Positions 7,572 through 16,163 of a stretch of 29,873 nucleotides of DNA are shown one piece after another; the stretch's first letter is position 1; the number at the start of each line of letters is the position of its first letter. The translations under genes and the position numbers were made by a program. The notes beneath the pieces were generated by a model that was not told the DNA's origin, did no database searches, and saw nothing but the letters and a program-made list of their open reading frames with translations. The stretch comes from Bacteroidales bacterium (GTDB taxonomy: Bacteria; Bacteroidota; Bacteroidia; Bacteroidales; Marinilabiliaceae), in contig SFOL01000014.1 in the NCBI GenBank assembly GCA_004552385.1, forward strand, positions 1 through 29,873, written 5' to 3'.

Positions 7572-10055
7572 ATGACGTACGTAGACCTCCTGCTTCCGCT
7601 GCCCCTGCAACGTCTTTTCACATACGAGGTTCCGCAGAGTATGGAGAGCCTCGTACGCCGGGGCGGCCGCGCCCTGGTGCAGTTTGGCAAGAAGAAATAT
7701 TACGCCGGCATAATAATGGAGGTCCACGGCAACAAGCCCTCCTACGAGACCAAGTCCCTGTGTGAGATAGTGGACACGGAGCCCATAGTGACCGAGGGTC
7801 AGCTGGCCCTTTGGCAGTGGATATCCGACTACTACATCTGCACCCTTGGCGAAGTCATGAAGGCGGCGATGCCGCAAGGCCTGAAGCTGGAGAGCGAGAG
7901 CAAGCTGATGTATAACGCCCAATTCGGACAAGACGGTGACGACGGCGCACTGGCGGCCCTGACGCCGAGGCAGCGCCAGATTCTCGACTTCGTGCGCGAG
8001 AAAAAGGTGTGCACCATAAGCGAGGTGGCCAGCCAGACGGAAGGCGCGAACCCCATAAGCCACATACGCGCCCTGCTGGACCGCGAGGCGATATACATAA
8101 GTGAGGAGCTGCGCGACGCCTATAAGCCCAAAAAGGTCAAAGCCTACAGCCTGAGCCGCGAGATGCGCGACGAGGGAGACGTGTGCCAAGCCATAGAGAC
8201 GCTGGAGAAGCGCGCCCCGAAGCAGATGGAGGCCCTCATGGCCTTCATCCAGGCCGCCGGCGGCATGGGCGTGGCCACGGGCGGACGCCGCCTCACGATG
8301 GACTCGGCCGCCGGGCTGAAAGGCTATTCCGCCCAGCTGACAGAGTTGGCCAGGAAAGGCTACCTGGCCGAGGAGCGCGTGGAGGTGTCGCGCCTGAAGT
8401 ACGGGGCCGCGCCGACGACACCGCCCAACGAGCTGACGGAGGTGCAAGCCGAGGCCTTGGCGCAGACGGAGGCTGAGCTGGCCAGGGGGCTGCCTACACT
8501 GCTGTACGGGGTGACGGGCTCGGGCAAGACGGAAATATACATACACCTGATAGACAAAGTGCTAAAGGAGGGCAAAAACGTATTGTATCTTCTGCCCGAG
8601 ATAGCCCTGACGACACAGATAACGGAGCGCCTGAGGCGCCACTTTGGCGACCAGATGGCCGTGTACCACAGCAAATTTTCAGACTCGGAGCGGGTGGAGG
8701 TGTGGAAGAAGCTTCTAAGCCCGACCCCTCCGCGGCTGATACTGGGAGTGAGGTCGTCCGTCCTGCTGCCGCTGGGCGGCCTGGGCCTCATAATAGTAGA
8801 CGAGGAGCACGAGAGCAGCTTCAAGCAGTACGACCCCGCCCCGAGGTATAACGCCCGCGACATGGCGGTTGTGCTGGCGGGTCTGAATAAGAGCCGCGGC
8901 TGCGGAGTGGTCCTCGGCAGCGCGACCCCGAGCCTTGAGAGCTGGGCCAACGCGCAGGCCGGCCGGTACGGGCTGGTGAGGCTCACCAGGCGTCACGCCG
9001 GCCTGGAGCTGCCCACCGTCGACGTTATAGACATGAGCGAGGCCCGGCGGAAGAAGGCCACAATGTCAATGTTCTCCCTGAGGCTGAAAGAGGTGGTGGA
9101 AGGCGCCTTGAGCAGGCGCGAGCAGGTCATACTGTTCCAGAACAGGCGCGGCTTCGCCCCTGTGGTGGAGTGCAAGCAATGCGCCATGGTTCCCAAGTGC
9201 CTCAACTGCGACGTGAGCCTCACGTATCATAAGGCCTCGGGGCAGCTGGTGTGCCACTATTGCGGATACTCGACGCCCATGCCGACCACGTGCCCGGCGT
9301 GCGGCAACCCGACCTTGGCCCCACAGGGCTTCGGCACGGAGAAGATAGAGGAGGAGTGCAAAGCCATCTTCCCCACAGCTCGGTTGGCGAGGATGGACCT
9401 CGACACGGCGCGCAGCCGCAAGTCGTTCGAAGAGATCATATCAAGCTTCGCCGCCCGCGAGCATGACATCCTGATAGGCACCCAGATGGTGGCGAAAGGC
9501 CTCGACTTCGAGGGCGTGTCGACAGTTGGCGTGATGAACGCCGACGCGCTTATAAACATGTCGGACTTCCGCGCCGACGAGCGCGCCTACCAGCTGATGG
9601 CCCAAGTGAGCGGCAGGGCGGGGCGCAAGGGCAGCCAGGGCCACGTGTACATACAGACCTACAAACCCGAGCACCCCGTGATCCAGAGCGTGAGGAACGG
9701 CGACTACGAGGGCAACGCCGAGCGCCTGCTGGCCGAGCGCCGCAACTATCGCTTCCCGCCATTCTCGAGGCTTATGACGCTGACTGTGAAACACCGCGAC
9801 CAGATGACGGCGCTCGACGCCGCGCGCACCCTCGCGCAAAGCCTGACTGCAAAGTTCGGCAACATAGTGAGCGGCCCCATCCAACCCGTGGTGGGACGGG
9901 TGTCAAACCTTTATATGCAAGAGATAATGGTAAAGATGCCACGCACGGCCTCGCCCAGCCAAGTGAAGACCGCAATGATGGCCGACGTGAACGCCATACT
10001 GGCGGAACAGCAATTCCGCTCAGCCTCAGTAAGAATAGACGTAGACCCCTATTAA
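7572..10055 (+). CDS. priA: Primosomal protein N' (replication restart helicase PriA)
   Basis: 827 aa. PriA reloads the replisome at stalled or broken forks: it binds fork DNA, unwinds the lagging arm from 3' to 5', and recruits the other primosome proteins. The N-terminal DNA-binding domain (from VDLLLPLPLQRLFTYEVP) is followed by a winged helix, then Walker A GVTGSGKT (313-320), the DEEH box (410-413), and GSATPS (motif III). Eight cysteines at 534, 537, 543, 546, 561, 564, 574 and 577 form the two zinc sites inserted between the helicase lobes. Motifs V and VI follow (GTQMVAKGLDF, QVSGRAGRKG). Length and motif order suit the Bacteroidetes form. It starts at the first ATG behind a good -7 box, and its stop is 10 bases before pdxB. 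All catalytic motifs are present. Confidence 0.98.
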   Translation: MTYVDLLLPLPLQRLFTYEVPQSMESLVRRGGRALVQFGKKKYYAGIIMEVHGNKPSYETKSLCEIVDTEPIVTEGQLALWQWISDYYICTLGEVMKAAMPQGLKLESESKLMYNAQFGQDGDDGALAALTPRQRQILDFVREKKVCTISEVASQTEGANPISHIRALLDREAIYISEELRDAYKPKKVKAYSLSREMRDEGDVCQAIETLEKRAPKQMEALMAFIQAAGGMGVATGGRRLTMDSAAGLKGYSAQLTELARKGYLAEERVEVSRLKYGAAPTTPPNELTEVQAEALAQTEAELARGLPTLLYGVTGSGKTEIYIHLIDKVLKEGKNVLYLLPEIALTTQITERLRRHFGDQMAVYHSKFSDSERVEVWKKLLSPTPPRLILGVRSSVLLPLGGLGLIIVDEEHESSFKQYDPAPRYNARDMAVVLAGLNKSRGCGVVLGSATPSLESWANAQAGRYGLVRLTRRHAGLELPTVDVIDMSEARRKKATMSMFSLRLKEVVEGALSRREQVILFQNRRGFAPVVECKQCAMVPKCLNCDVSLTYHKASGQLVCHYCGYSTPMPTTCPACGNPTLAPQGFGTEKIEEECKAIFPTARLARMDLDTARSRKSFEEIISSFAAREHDILIGTQMVAKGLDFEGVSTVGVMNADALINMSDFRADERAYQLMAQVSGRAGRKGSQGHVYIQTYKPEHPVIQSVRNGDYEGNAERLLAERRNYRFPPFSRLMTLTVKHRDQMTALDAARTLAQSLTAKFGNIVSGPIQPVVGRVSNLYMQEIMVKMPRTASPSQVKTAMMADVNAILAEQQFRSASVRIDVDPY

Positions 10056-10065
10056 ACCCATACGC

Positions 10066-11169
10066 ATGAAAATAATAGCAGACGACAAGATACCCTTCCT
10101 GCGCGGCGCGCTCGAGCCCGTGGCCGAGGTGACATACAAGGAGGGGAAGAGCATAAGCCGCGCCGACGTCATGGACTGCGACGCCATAATAACCCGCACA
10201 CGCACACGTTGCGACGCCCCGCTGCTTGACGGCACCAAGGTGCGCGGCATCTTCACGGCCACCATAGGTTATGACCACATAGACACGGCGTATTGCAGAC
10301 GCGCGGGCATATACTGGGAGAATGCCCCGGCTTGCAACTCGCGCTCGGTGGAGCAATACCTGGCCTCGGCGCTCGGCGTCTTGCGCCTGCGCCACGGCGT
10401 GACGCTGCGCGGCAAGACGATAGCGGTGGTTGGCGTAGGCCATGTGGGCAGCCTGGTGGCGACCCTGTGCGAGAAGCTGGGCATGCGCGTGCTGAGGGTG
10501 GACCCGCCAAGGGCCGAGGCCGAGGGGGCTGACGGCTTCACACCCTACGAGGAGGCCCTGTGCCAAGCCGACATTGTGACCTTCCACACCCCGCTGACCG
10601 CCAAAGGCCAGCACCCCACTCTTCACCTGCTGGGCAGCGACGCCCTGGCCCTGCTGAAGCACGGCGTGACCGTCATCAACACCAGCCGCGGCCCTGTGTG
10701 CGGCACACGCTCACTGGTCAGCGGCCTACGCAACGGGCGGATCGGCCACGCCATAATAGACGTGTGGGAGAATGAGCCGGACATAAGCAGAGACCTGCTC
10801 TCGATGGCCACCATCGCCACGCCACACATCGCCGGCTACAGCACTGACAGCAAACTGCGCGGCACGTCAATGGCCGTCAGGGCGCTTTGCCGCCACTTCG
10901 GACTCGCCACGCCATGGGAGCCGCCCGCGCTGACGGCTCCCGCCGCCCCTGTGTTCGACCCTTCCGGGTGCGCTGACGCCGAAGAGGCCGCCGCGCGGAT
11001 GTTCCTGCACGTGTATGACATAGAGGCCGACTGCCGCGCCCTGCGCGAGAACACGGACAAGTTCGAGAAGTTGCGCGGCGACTACCACCTGCGCCGCGAA
11101 ATAGACTCATTCCGGCTGGCCCCCGGGGCTGAAAACGCGGAATGGCTGAGGAGTTTCGGAATAAAATAG
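10066..11169 (+). CDS. pdxB: 4-phosphoerythronate dehydrogenase (vitamin B6 biosynthesis)
   Basis: 367 aa. PdxB oxidises 4-phospho-D-erythronate to the 2-oxo acid, the second step of the DXP-dependent pyridoxal phosphate pathway, in the cytoplasm. It belongs to the D-2-hydroxyacid dehydrogenases: the NAD-binding GVGHVG lies at 123-128, with a downstream acidic residue in RVDPPRAEAEG. The catalytic set is Arg208 (NTSRGP), Glu237 (VWENEP) and His254 (TPHIAGYS). The start MKIIADDKIPFL and the segment RTRTRCDAPLLDGTKVRGIFTAT, split as RTRTRCDAP and FTATIGYDHID, are typical of PdxB as opposed to SerA. A C-terminal dimerisation region follows (~275-367). It is the second gene of the priA operon; 16 bases separate it from recO. 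No other B6 gene is in the window. Confidence 0.95.
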   Translation: MKIIADDKIPFLRGALEPVAEVTYKEGKSISRADVMDCDAIITRTRTRCDAPLLDGTKVRGIFTATIGYDHIDTAYCRRAGIYWENAPACNSRSVEQYLASALGVLRLRHGVTLRGKTIAVVGVGHVGSLVATLCEKLGMRVLRVDPPRAEAEGADGFTPYEEALCQADIVTFHTPLTAKGQHPTLHLLGSDALALLKHGVTVINTSRGPVCGTRSLVSGLRNGRIGHAIIDVWENEPDISRDLLSMATIATPHIAGYSTDSKLRGTSMAVRALCRHFGLATPWEPPALTAPAAPVFDPSGCADAEEAAARMFLHVYDIEADCRALRENTDKFEKLRGDYHLRREIDSFRLAPGAENAEWLRSFGIK

Positions 11170-11185
11170 ACCAAGAGGAGGAGAG

Positions 11186-11917
11186 ATGGGCATGACTGGC
11201 TCCGCGATAAGCGGCGTAGTGCTGTCGACCGTGAGATACGGAGACAATGGCATCGTCGTGAACGTGTTGACGAGAGAAAGCGGGCGGCGGGCGTTCATGG
11301 CGTCAACGCCGGGCGTGAAAAGCGGCAAAGGTGCAAAAATGGCTATGCTGATGCCGCTGTCGCTCATAGAGTTCGTGGCCACGGGCGGGCGCAACGGGAA
11401 GATGGCCCGAATGGGTCAGACGCGCCTGCGCATGCCGTTCACAAGGCTGGGTGCCGACCCCACGCGCCGGGCAGTGGCCATATTCATCGCCGAACTACTC
11501 TGCCGCACCATTCCCGAGGATGTGCCGGACCCCGTGTCGTTCGACTTCGTCGACGCCGCCATATCGGCCCTTGACGACGAGATTGACGGCGCATATAATT
11601 TCCACCTGTGGTTCATGATGCACCTGATGGCGCACCTGGGCATAGGCCCCGAGGCCGGCACCGGGCGCAAGGAGATATTCGACATGGAGGCTGGCACATG
11701 GGCGGACAGGCTACCGCCGCACCCGAACACGATAAGAGGCCGCGACGCTGAGCTGTGGCGCGCCCTTGGCGAGACGGGAGTGACAGACTTGGCCGGAATA
11801 ACGATGAGCCGCGGCGAGCGGCAGCGCATGATAGACCTGATGAGCCAATATTACCGGATGCACATGCCGGGTTTCAGTCAGCTGAAATCGGCAGCCATCC
11901 TCGCAATGCTTAATTAG
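11186..11917 (+). CDS. recO: DNA repair protein RecO
   Basis: 243 aa. RecO, with RecR, helps RecA displace SSB in the RecFOR gap-repair pathway and anneals single strands. The N-terminal OB fold starts GVVLSTVRYGDNGIVVNVLTR, split as GVVLSTVRYGDN and GIVVNVLTR, and continues to about residue 80. A helical domain follows, and the C-terminus PGFSQLKSAAILAML resembles the PGF-x-x-(M/L)-KS-x-x-(V/I)-L end seen in Bacteroidetes RecO. The CxxC zinc site of some RecO proteins is absent, as is common in this phylum. AGGAGG stands four bases before the ATG at 11186, an unusually clear Shine-Dalgarno sequence for this window; a second ATG at 11192 is less well placed. It is the last gene of the priA operon, and its stop lies four bases from that of the convergent acyltransferase gene. 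Confidence 0.93.
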   Translation: MGMTGSAISGVVLSTVRYGDNGIVVNVLTRESGRRAFMASTPGVKSGKGAKMAMLMPLSLIEFVATGGRNGKMARMGQTRLRMPFTRLGADPTRRAVAIFIAELLCRTIPEDVPDPVSFDFVDAAISALDDEIDGAYNFHLWFMMHLMAHLGIGPEAGTGRKEIFDMEAGTWADRLPPHPNTIRGRDAELWRALGETGVTDLAGITMSRGERQRMIDLMSQYYRMHMPGFSQLKSAAILAMLN

Positions 11918-11921
11918 GCGG

Positions 11922-12848
11922 CTAACGGAGCAACGCCCCCCTCGCGAACAACCGACACGCCCCGGTGCGATCAAACGCCCACGCTATGGCCAGACTGCCA
12001 GCGACGGCAAACGACACCGTGAAGATGGCGTGGACGACACCTGTGGCGTCAAAATCAAAAAGAGGCAGCGCAAACTTGGCAACCAACGTGAAGAGGGGGT
12101 GGAACAGGTAAATGGGCAAAGTGTTCCGCCCGACATAGCCGACGACACGGGCCGCACGGCCGCCAAGCCGCCCCCACACCCACGCCACAAAGCAGAAAAA
12201 ACAGACGGAAAGGCCCGCCACAGAGAGGCCGCCGCCCGACGGATAGCAGAAAAGGAATATGGCGCCGAAAGGCAACGCCGCCCAAGGGCTCGGGGCAAAA
12301 AACTTGAGAAAGTCGGCTCCACAAAGCCGCAGCGCGACCCCGAGAAAATAAAACGTCACATAGACAAATGCCAACGGGGTGGCCCAAGAGACGGCGGCAA
12401 GCAGACAAGCCATAAGGCAAAGGGCGCCCCCCACCCCGGCCGGGCGGGCGATGGAGATAGAGACATAACAGACGACGCCGCACACCAGCATGGCGTGTAA
12501 GAACCAATAAGGACCTATGGGATGAACCAGCAGCACGTCAGCAAGCCCCGACCACGAGAAAACGCCAAGCCCGCCCTCGACAGGAACCCATAACGACATG
12601 ACGGCGAAACCGACCGACATGACAACATACGGGAGGGCGATGCGCAGCAGGTAAAGGCAAAATGCGCCGGCGCCGACCCTGAAATTGACAAGATAGCCGG
12701 TGACAAGAAGGAAAGCCGGCATAAAAAAGAAATTGACAGCCTCCTTGACATCGGGGTGGAGACGGCCAAAATTGACAATGTGGACAAGGACGACGAGGCA
12801 TATGAGGACACACCGGATGCCGTCTATGGCATTATAAGGTTTGCGCAT
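11922..12848 (-). CDS. Acyltransferase 3 family integral membrane protein
   Basis: 308 aa from ATG 12848. The frame continues upstream to a TTG at 12869, but that codon sits inside a perfect -7 box, so 12848 is the better start. The family transfers acyl groups, usually acetyl, to cell-surface sugars, lipids or peptidoglycan. Visible hallmarks are the N-terminal AIDGIRCVLICLVVLVH with the probable catalytic His23, FFFMPAFLLVTGYLV, and GPYWFLHAML; about ten hydrophobic segments span the chain. Near the C-terminus NTLPIYLFHPLF is typical of the family. There is no extracellular SGNH domain, so this is the minimal form. No glycan-biosynthesis gene is adjacent, so the acceptor is unknown. It converges on recO with a four-base gap and no visible terminator between them. 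Confidence 0.88.
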   Translation of the reverse strand: MRKPYNAIDGIRCVLICLVVLVHIVNFGRLHPDVKEAVNFFFMPAFLLVTGYLVNFRVGAGAFCLYLLRIALPYVVMSVGFAVMSLWVPVEGGLGVFSWSGLADVLLVHPIGPYWFLHAMLVCGVVCYVSISIARPAGVGGALCLMACLLAAVSWATPLAFVYVTFYFLGVALRLCGADFLKFFAPSPWAALPFGAIFLFCYPSGGGLSVAGLSVCFFCFVAWVWGRLGGRAARVVGYVGRNTLPIYLFHPLFTLVAKFALPLFDFDATGVVHAIFTVSFAVAGSLAIAWAFDRTGACRLFARGALLR

Positions 12849-12866
12849 GGCATTAGCTATCTTGCG

Positions 12867-12874
12867 CAAATATA
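12867..12874 (-). promoter_or_regulatory. -7 box for the acyltransferase gene
   Basis: The minus strand reads TATATTTG, a full match to TAnnTTTG, ending 18 bases before the ATG at 12848. This gives a leader of roughly 12 bases and argues against the upstream TTG start. No clear -33 element is seen. Confidence 0.5.
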
Positions 12875-12981
12875 CCCAAAAAGAAGGAGACGCGGGCAGA
12901 TGGGACGGGAGACGGGGAGGGGCGAACGGACGCGACTGTACGTAATTAAATCACAAAAGGGCAAAAACGGAAAGCGTACTC

Positions 12982-13014
12982 TTGGGATAAAACCGGGCAA
13001 AAAAATTATTTTTA
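12982..13014 (+). promoter_or_regulatory. Possible promoter of the SpoT-like gene
   Basis: TTG at 12982-12984 and TATTTTTA at 13007-13014 (seven of eight positions fit loosely to TAnnTTTG) stand 22 bases apart in an AT-rich stretch, about 30 bases before the ATG at 13045. The match is imperfect, so this is a weak prediction. Confidence 0.3.
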
Positions 13015-13044
13015 TGACAACTGAAACCTCTATCACTACTCAAA

Positions 13045-14919
13045 ATGGAACAAGAATACGACCAAAGCATAGACCAAAGCGCGGAAGAGATATTCCGAGC
13101 TATGGCGGCCAGGGTGACGGGCGAAGACCTTGAGCGCATAAAAGAGGCTTATAGAGTGGCCCGTGAGGCTCACAAGAACCAGAAGCGCAAAAGCGGCGAG
13201 CCGTACATAATACACCCGATCGCTGTGGCGCGGATAGCCGGCCTGGAGCTTCAGCTCGGGGCGAACCCTGTGATAGCGGCATTCCTGCACGACGTGGTGG
13301 AAGACACACATTACACGGTGGACGAGGTGGAGCAAAAATTCGGAGCCGACGTGGCCTTCCTGGTGCGGGTGGTGACGAAACAGAAGAAAGACCACTACGA
13401 GATGAGCAAGCAGCTTGACAACTTCAAGCAAATACTCGACTCGGTGAGATACGACATCCGCGCGATACTGGTGAAGCTGGCCGACCGTCTGCACAACATG
13501 CGCACCCTTGACAGCATGAGGCCTGACAAGCAAATGAAGATAGCCGGCGAGACCGACTACTTCTACGCCCCGCTGGCCAACAGGCTCGGACTCTACAAGA
13601 TAAAGACGGAGCTGGAGAACCTGAGCTTCCGCTACCGCTGCCCGCACGAGTATGCCGATATGGAAAGCATGCTGCTCCGCGACCAGACCGACAACCGCGA
13701 GACGATGGAATCCTTCGTGAGCCACATAAGGGAGGTGCTCGACGCCAACGACATCTGCGCCCGCATCGAGGTGGAGTACAGGATGCCATACAGCATATGG
13801 CGCAAGATGCAGAAGAACAACCGGGACTTCTGGCACACGGAGCACCGCCACTTCGTCTCAATCATATTCCCCGATAGGCAGAAACTCACCGAGAAAAACA
13901 CGTGCCTGCTCATATACTCATTGCTGACCGACCGCTTCCGCGAGAAGCCTGGCGGCATAGCCAACTACGTCGACACCCCCAAGGGCAACGGCTACAGGTG
14001 TTTCCACGTCAAGCTGCTGTCTGACCACGGGCAGTGGGAGGAGGTCCACATAAGCAGCGAGCAGATGGTCAAAGACTCGCGGATGGGGTGTATGGCCACC
14101 CGGTCAGAGGAGAGCATAAACATTTGGCTCGAGAAGTTCCGCACGGTGCTGAAAGACCTGGCCCAGCACAGCCTTACGGATAGCTTCATAGAGAATGTGG
14201 CCACGTCTTTCTACAATGACGACATAATGGTCTTCACGCCCAAAGGCCGCGCCATAATACTTCCCAAGAAAGCCACCGCGCTCGACTTCGCTTTCGAGGT
14301 TCACAGCAAGATAGGCAGCCACGCCAAATACGCCCGCATAAACGGCAAGCTGAGCAGCATAAAGACCGAGCTGAGGCGCGGCGACTGCGTCGAGATAGGC
14401 ACCGACGACGCGATAGCACCGCAGCCCGACTGGCAAGACCACGTCTTGACATACAAGGCGAAAAGGTTCCTCCGCACATACCTGTCCACCCTCCCCAAGC
14501 CCACTTATTGCCGATGTAAAGAGTGCCACCCCATACCCGGCGACGAGGTCATTGGTTTCAAGGAGCAAAACGAGAGCGTCACTGTCCATAAGCGCAACTG
14601 CCCCATCGTGATACGCCTCGCCACCCAGTTCGGAGACTCTATCGTCTCCGTGGACTTCAAGGAAGAGCCCGACACGCTCTACCCGGCGCAGGTGCACATA
14701 AAGGCCATTGACCGCTACCACCTGCTGACGGACCTGACGGACTGCATAACGAACAAGCTGGGGCTGTCGATTGACAGCCTGCACACGGTGACGGAGGACA
14801 ACATAGTCGACTGCTCAATACGCTTCTTCATCCACTCGTTTGACGAGCTGCGCTTCATAGAGTCCCACCTGGACAAGATAGAGGGCGTGGAAGAGGTTCA
14901 GAAAGAGGACACCTGGTAG
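13045..14919 (+). CDS. spoT: RelA/SpoT-family (p)ppGpp hydrolase with apparently degenerate synthetase domain
   Basis: 624 aa, shorter than the usual ~730. The HD hydrolase domain (~30-200) looks intact: IIHP with His57, LHDVVEDT with His82-Asp83, and LADRLHNM with Asp147. The synthetase region (~240-340) keeps YSIWRKM and TPKGNGYRCFH but has lost others. The RxKD or EFDD motif that normally precedes the DYIA-x-PK loop reads GGIAN here. The aspartate-containing D-L-x-A-x-R-V/C-I segment reads EHRHFVSII, and the usual E-x-Q-I-R-T reads EEVHISS. A TGS domain follows (~390-455), then a short helical link, a zinc-finger-like segment (Cys489, Cys491, Cys494, His515, Cys519) and a C-terminal ACT domain (~545-620). 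I infer mainly ppGpp hydrolysis, with synthesis perhaps left to a second Rel paralogue elsewhere. It is a single-gene unit. Confidence 0.9.
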   Translation: MEQEYDQSIDQSAEEIFRAMAARVTGEDLERIKEAYRVAREAHKNQKRKSGEPYIIHPIAVARIAGLELQLGANPVIAAFLHDVVEDTHYTVDEVEQKFGADVAFLVRVVTKQKKDHYEMSKQLDNFKQILDSVRYDIRAILVKLADRLHNMRTLDSMRPDKQMKIAGETDYFYAPLANRLGLYKIKTELENLSFRYRCPHEYADMESMLLRDQTDNRETMESFVSHIREVLDANDICARIEVEYRMPYSIWRKMQKNNRDFWHTEHRHFVSIIFPDRQKLTEKNTCLLIYSLLTDRFREKPGGIANYVDTPKGNGYRCFHVKLLSDHGQWEEVHISSEQMVKDSRMGCMATRSEESINIWLEKFRTVLKDLAQHSLTDSFIENVATSFYNDDIMVFTPKGRAIILPKKATALDFAFEVHSKIGSHAKYARINGKLSSIKTELRRGDCVEIGTDDAIAPQPDWQDHVLTYKAKRFLRTYLSTLPKPTYCRCKECHPIPGDEVIGFKEQNESVTVHKRNCPIVIRLATQFGDSIVSVDFKEEPDTLYPAQVHIKAIDRYHLLTDLTDCITNKLGLSIDSLHTVTEDNIVDCSIRFFIHSFDELRFIESHLDKIEGVEEVQKEDTW

Positions 14920-14937
14920 CCAAGCCTCGCGCCCCCC

Positions 14938-14990
14938 AAAAAAAGCCAAGCCCCGCACGTCCGCTTTCATTGCGAGACGTGCGGGGCTTG
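14938..14990. terminator. Bidirectional terminator between spoT and the ompA-type gene
   Basis: The arms CAAGCCCCGCACGTC (14947-14961) and GACGTGCGGGGCTTG (14976-14990) pair perfectly over 15 base pairs around a 14-base loop. Seven As at 14938-14944 become a T-run on the minus strand, so termination of the ompA transcript is strong. On the plus strand the tail CCGTTTTAG is weaker but serves spoT, which stops at 14919. Confidence 0.88.
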
Positions 14991-15054
14991 ACCGTTTTAG
15001 CACCTGTTGGCGGCCTGCCTCCCATTCGCGTAGTTCAAGTGAGGATCGGCGAGG

Positions 15055-16158
15055 CTACAGAGCTTTGAGAATCTGGTCAATCTTAGGGGTGAGGACAATC
15101 TCCGTTCGCCTGTTGCGACACCTGCCCTCCTCCGTGGCATTGTCGGCCACGGGCATGGTGTCGGCTCGTCCTATGGCCTGGACGCGCGCCTGCTGCACTC
15201 CGCCCGCCACGAGGATACGCACGACGGAGGTGGCGCGCTTGGCGCTGAGATCCCAATTATCCTCAATCACCTGTCCGCGCAAGGGGACGTTATCCGTGTG
15301 ACCCTCGACGGCGATGTCCACATCATTTGATACGTCTTTGAGCACCGCGGCAATTTTCCTGATGGCGGAGACGCCCTTGTTGTTGACCTCATACTGGCCG
15401 GAGGCGAAGAGCAGCTTCTCCTCGAGCGAGACATATACCTTGCCATTCTTATGCTCGACGGTCAGCTCGTCTGACGAGAAGTCGACAAGCGCGCCAGCTA
15501 TGGAGCTCTTGAGAGCCGCCATGGCCTCGTCTTTCGCCTTCAGCTGGCTCTCAAGTTCGCGCAGCTGGGCCGCCTGTCTCTCAATCTCGGCCTGCTTGGC
15601 CTCGATTTGGCGTTGCTGATCGGCGAGAGCCTTTTGCTGGTCGGCCACCTCGCGCGTCTTGGATGCGAGGGCCTCGTTGCTCTGCTGCAGCTGTTCGGCG
15701 CTCTCGGCCAAAGACCTGTTGGCCTCGGCCAGCGCCTCCTTTTGCCTCTCGAGGCTCCGCTCCGAGCTTAAGAGCTGGTCGGTGCTGGTGGCGAGCTCGT
15801 CTTGCATCTGCGAGAGGTGGCTCATAAGCGAGCGGTACTCCGGCACGTCGCCCATCCTGGCCGTCAGCGCGGCGAGATCGTTTTGCAAGACGTCGAGCCG
15901 GTTGGAGAGGGTTCTGTTCCTGACTCCTGCGAGCGCGGTGTCCTGGGCGAGCGAGGTGGCGATCTTGCGCTGCTTGTCAATATCAGCGTTCAGCTCGGCC
16001 AACTGAGTGCGGAGCTGTCCTATGGTGACGTTTTGCGCCTCGATCTTCCTCTGGTTGTCTGCCGTCGCCTTTTGGCACTGCTGGAATTTGCTGGTAGGGA
16101 CGCACGCCGAGGCCGCGAGGAGCAGTACCGCGGCGGACGCCTTCATCATGTTACGCAT
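15055..16158 (-). CDS. OmpA-family peptidoglycan-binding lipoprotein with long coiled coil
   Basis: 367 aa. The N-terminus is a lipoprotein signal (MRNMMKASAAVLLLAASAC) with the lipobox cysteine at 19, so the protein is probably lipid-anchored in the outer membrane. Residues ~30-215 are a Gln/Glu/Ala/Leu-rich coiled coil without aromatic residues (QQKALADQQRQIEAKQAEIE). The C-terminal OmpA domain (~235-360) has LLFASGQYEVN, EGHTDNVP, NWDLSAKRA with Asp303 and Arg308, and NRRTEIVL with Arg350-351, the residues that hold diaminopimelate in peptidoglycan. It therefore probably tethers outer membrane to cell wall, with the coiled coil as a spacer. Its start is five bases past the pepD stop, so the two are almost surely co-transcribed. 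The family is clear; the specific partner is not. Confidence 0.92.
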   Translation of the reverse strand: MRNMMKASAAVLLLAASACVPTSKFQQCQKATADNQRKIEAQNVTIGQLRTQLAELNADIDKQRKIATSLAQDTALAGVRNRTLSNRLDVLQNDLAALTARMGDVPEYRSLMSHLSQMQDELATSTDQLLSSERSLERQKEALAEANRSLAESAEQLQQSNEALASKTREVADQQKALADQQRQIEAKQAEIERQAAQLRELESQLKAKDEAMAALKSSIAGALVDFSSDELTVEHKNGKVYVSLEEKLLFASGQYEVNNKGVSAIRKIAAVLKDVSNDVDIAVEGHTDNVPLRGQVIEDNWDLSAKRATSVVRILVAGGVQQARVQAIGRADTMPVADNATEEGRCRNRRTEIVLTPKIDQILKAL

Positions 16159-16163
16159 ATTAT

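Noticed and set aside
7281..8546. Upstream extension of the TonB receptor frame by 422 codons
   Set aside because: It runs antisense through priA and the divergent promoter region. A normal signal peptide starts at 7280.
9772..10662. Minus-strand open frame (296 codons) across the priA-pdxB junction
   Set aside because: It lies opposite two certain genes, and its Ala/Gly/Arg/His-rich translation is typical of a shadow frame.
12756..13133. Plus-strand open frame covering the acyltransferase-spoT gap
   Set aside because: It overlaps the starts of both genes, contains poly-Lys and Arg runs from AT-rich promoter DNA, and has no motif.
13036..13851. Minus-strand open frame (271 codons) opposite the HD domain of spoT
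   Set aside because: The HD-domain motifs on the plus strand are unambiguous; the antisense frame shows no domain.
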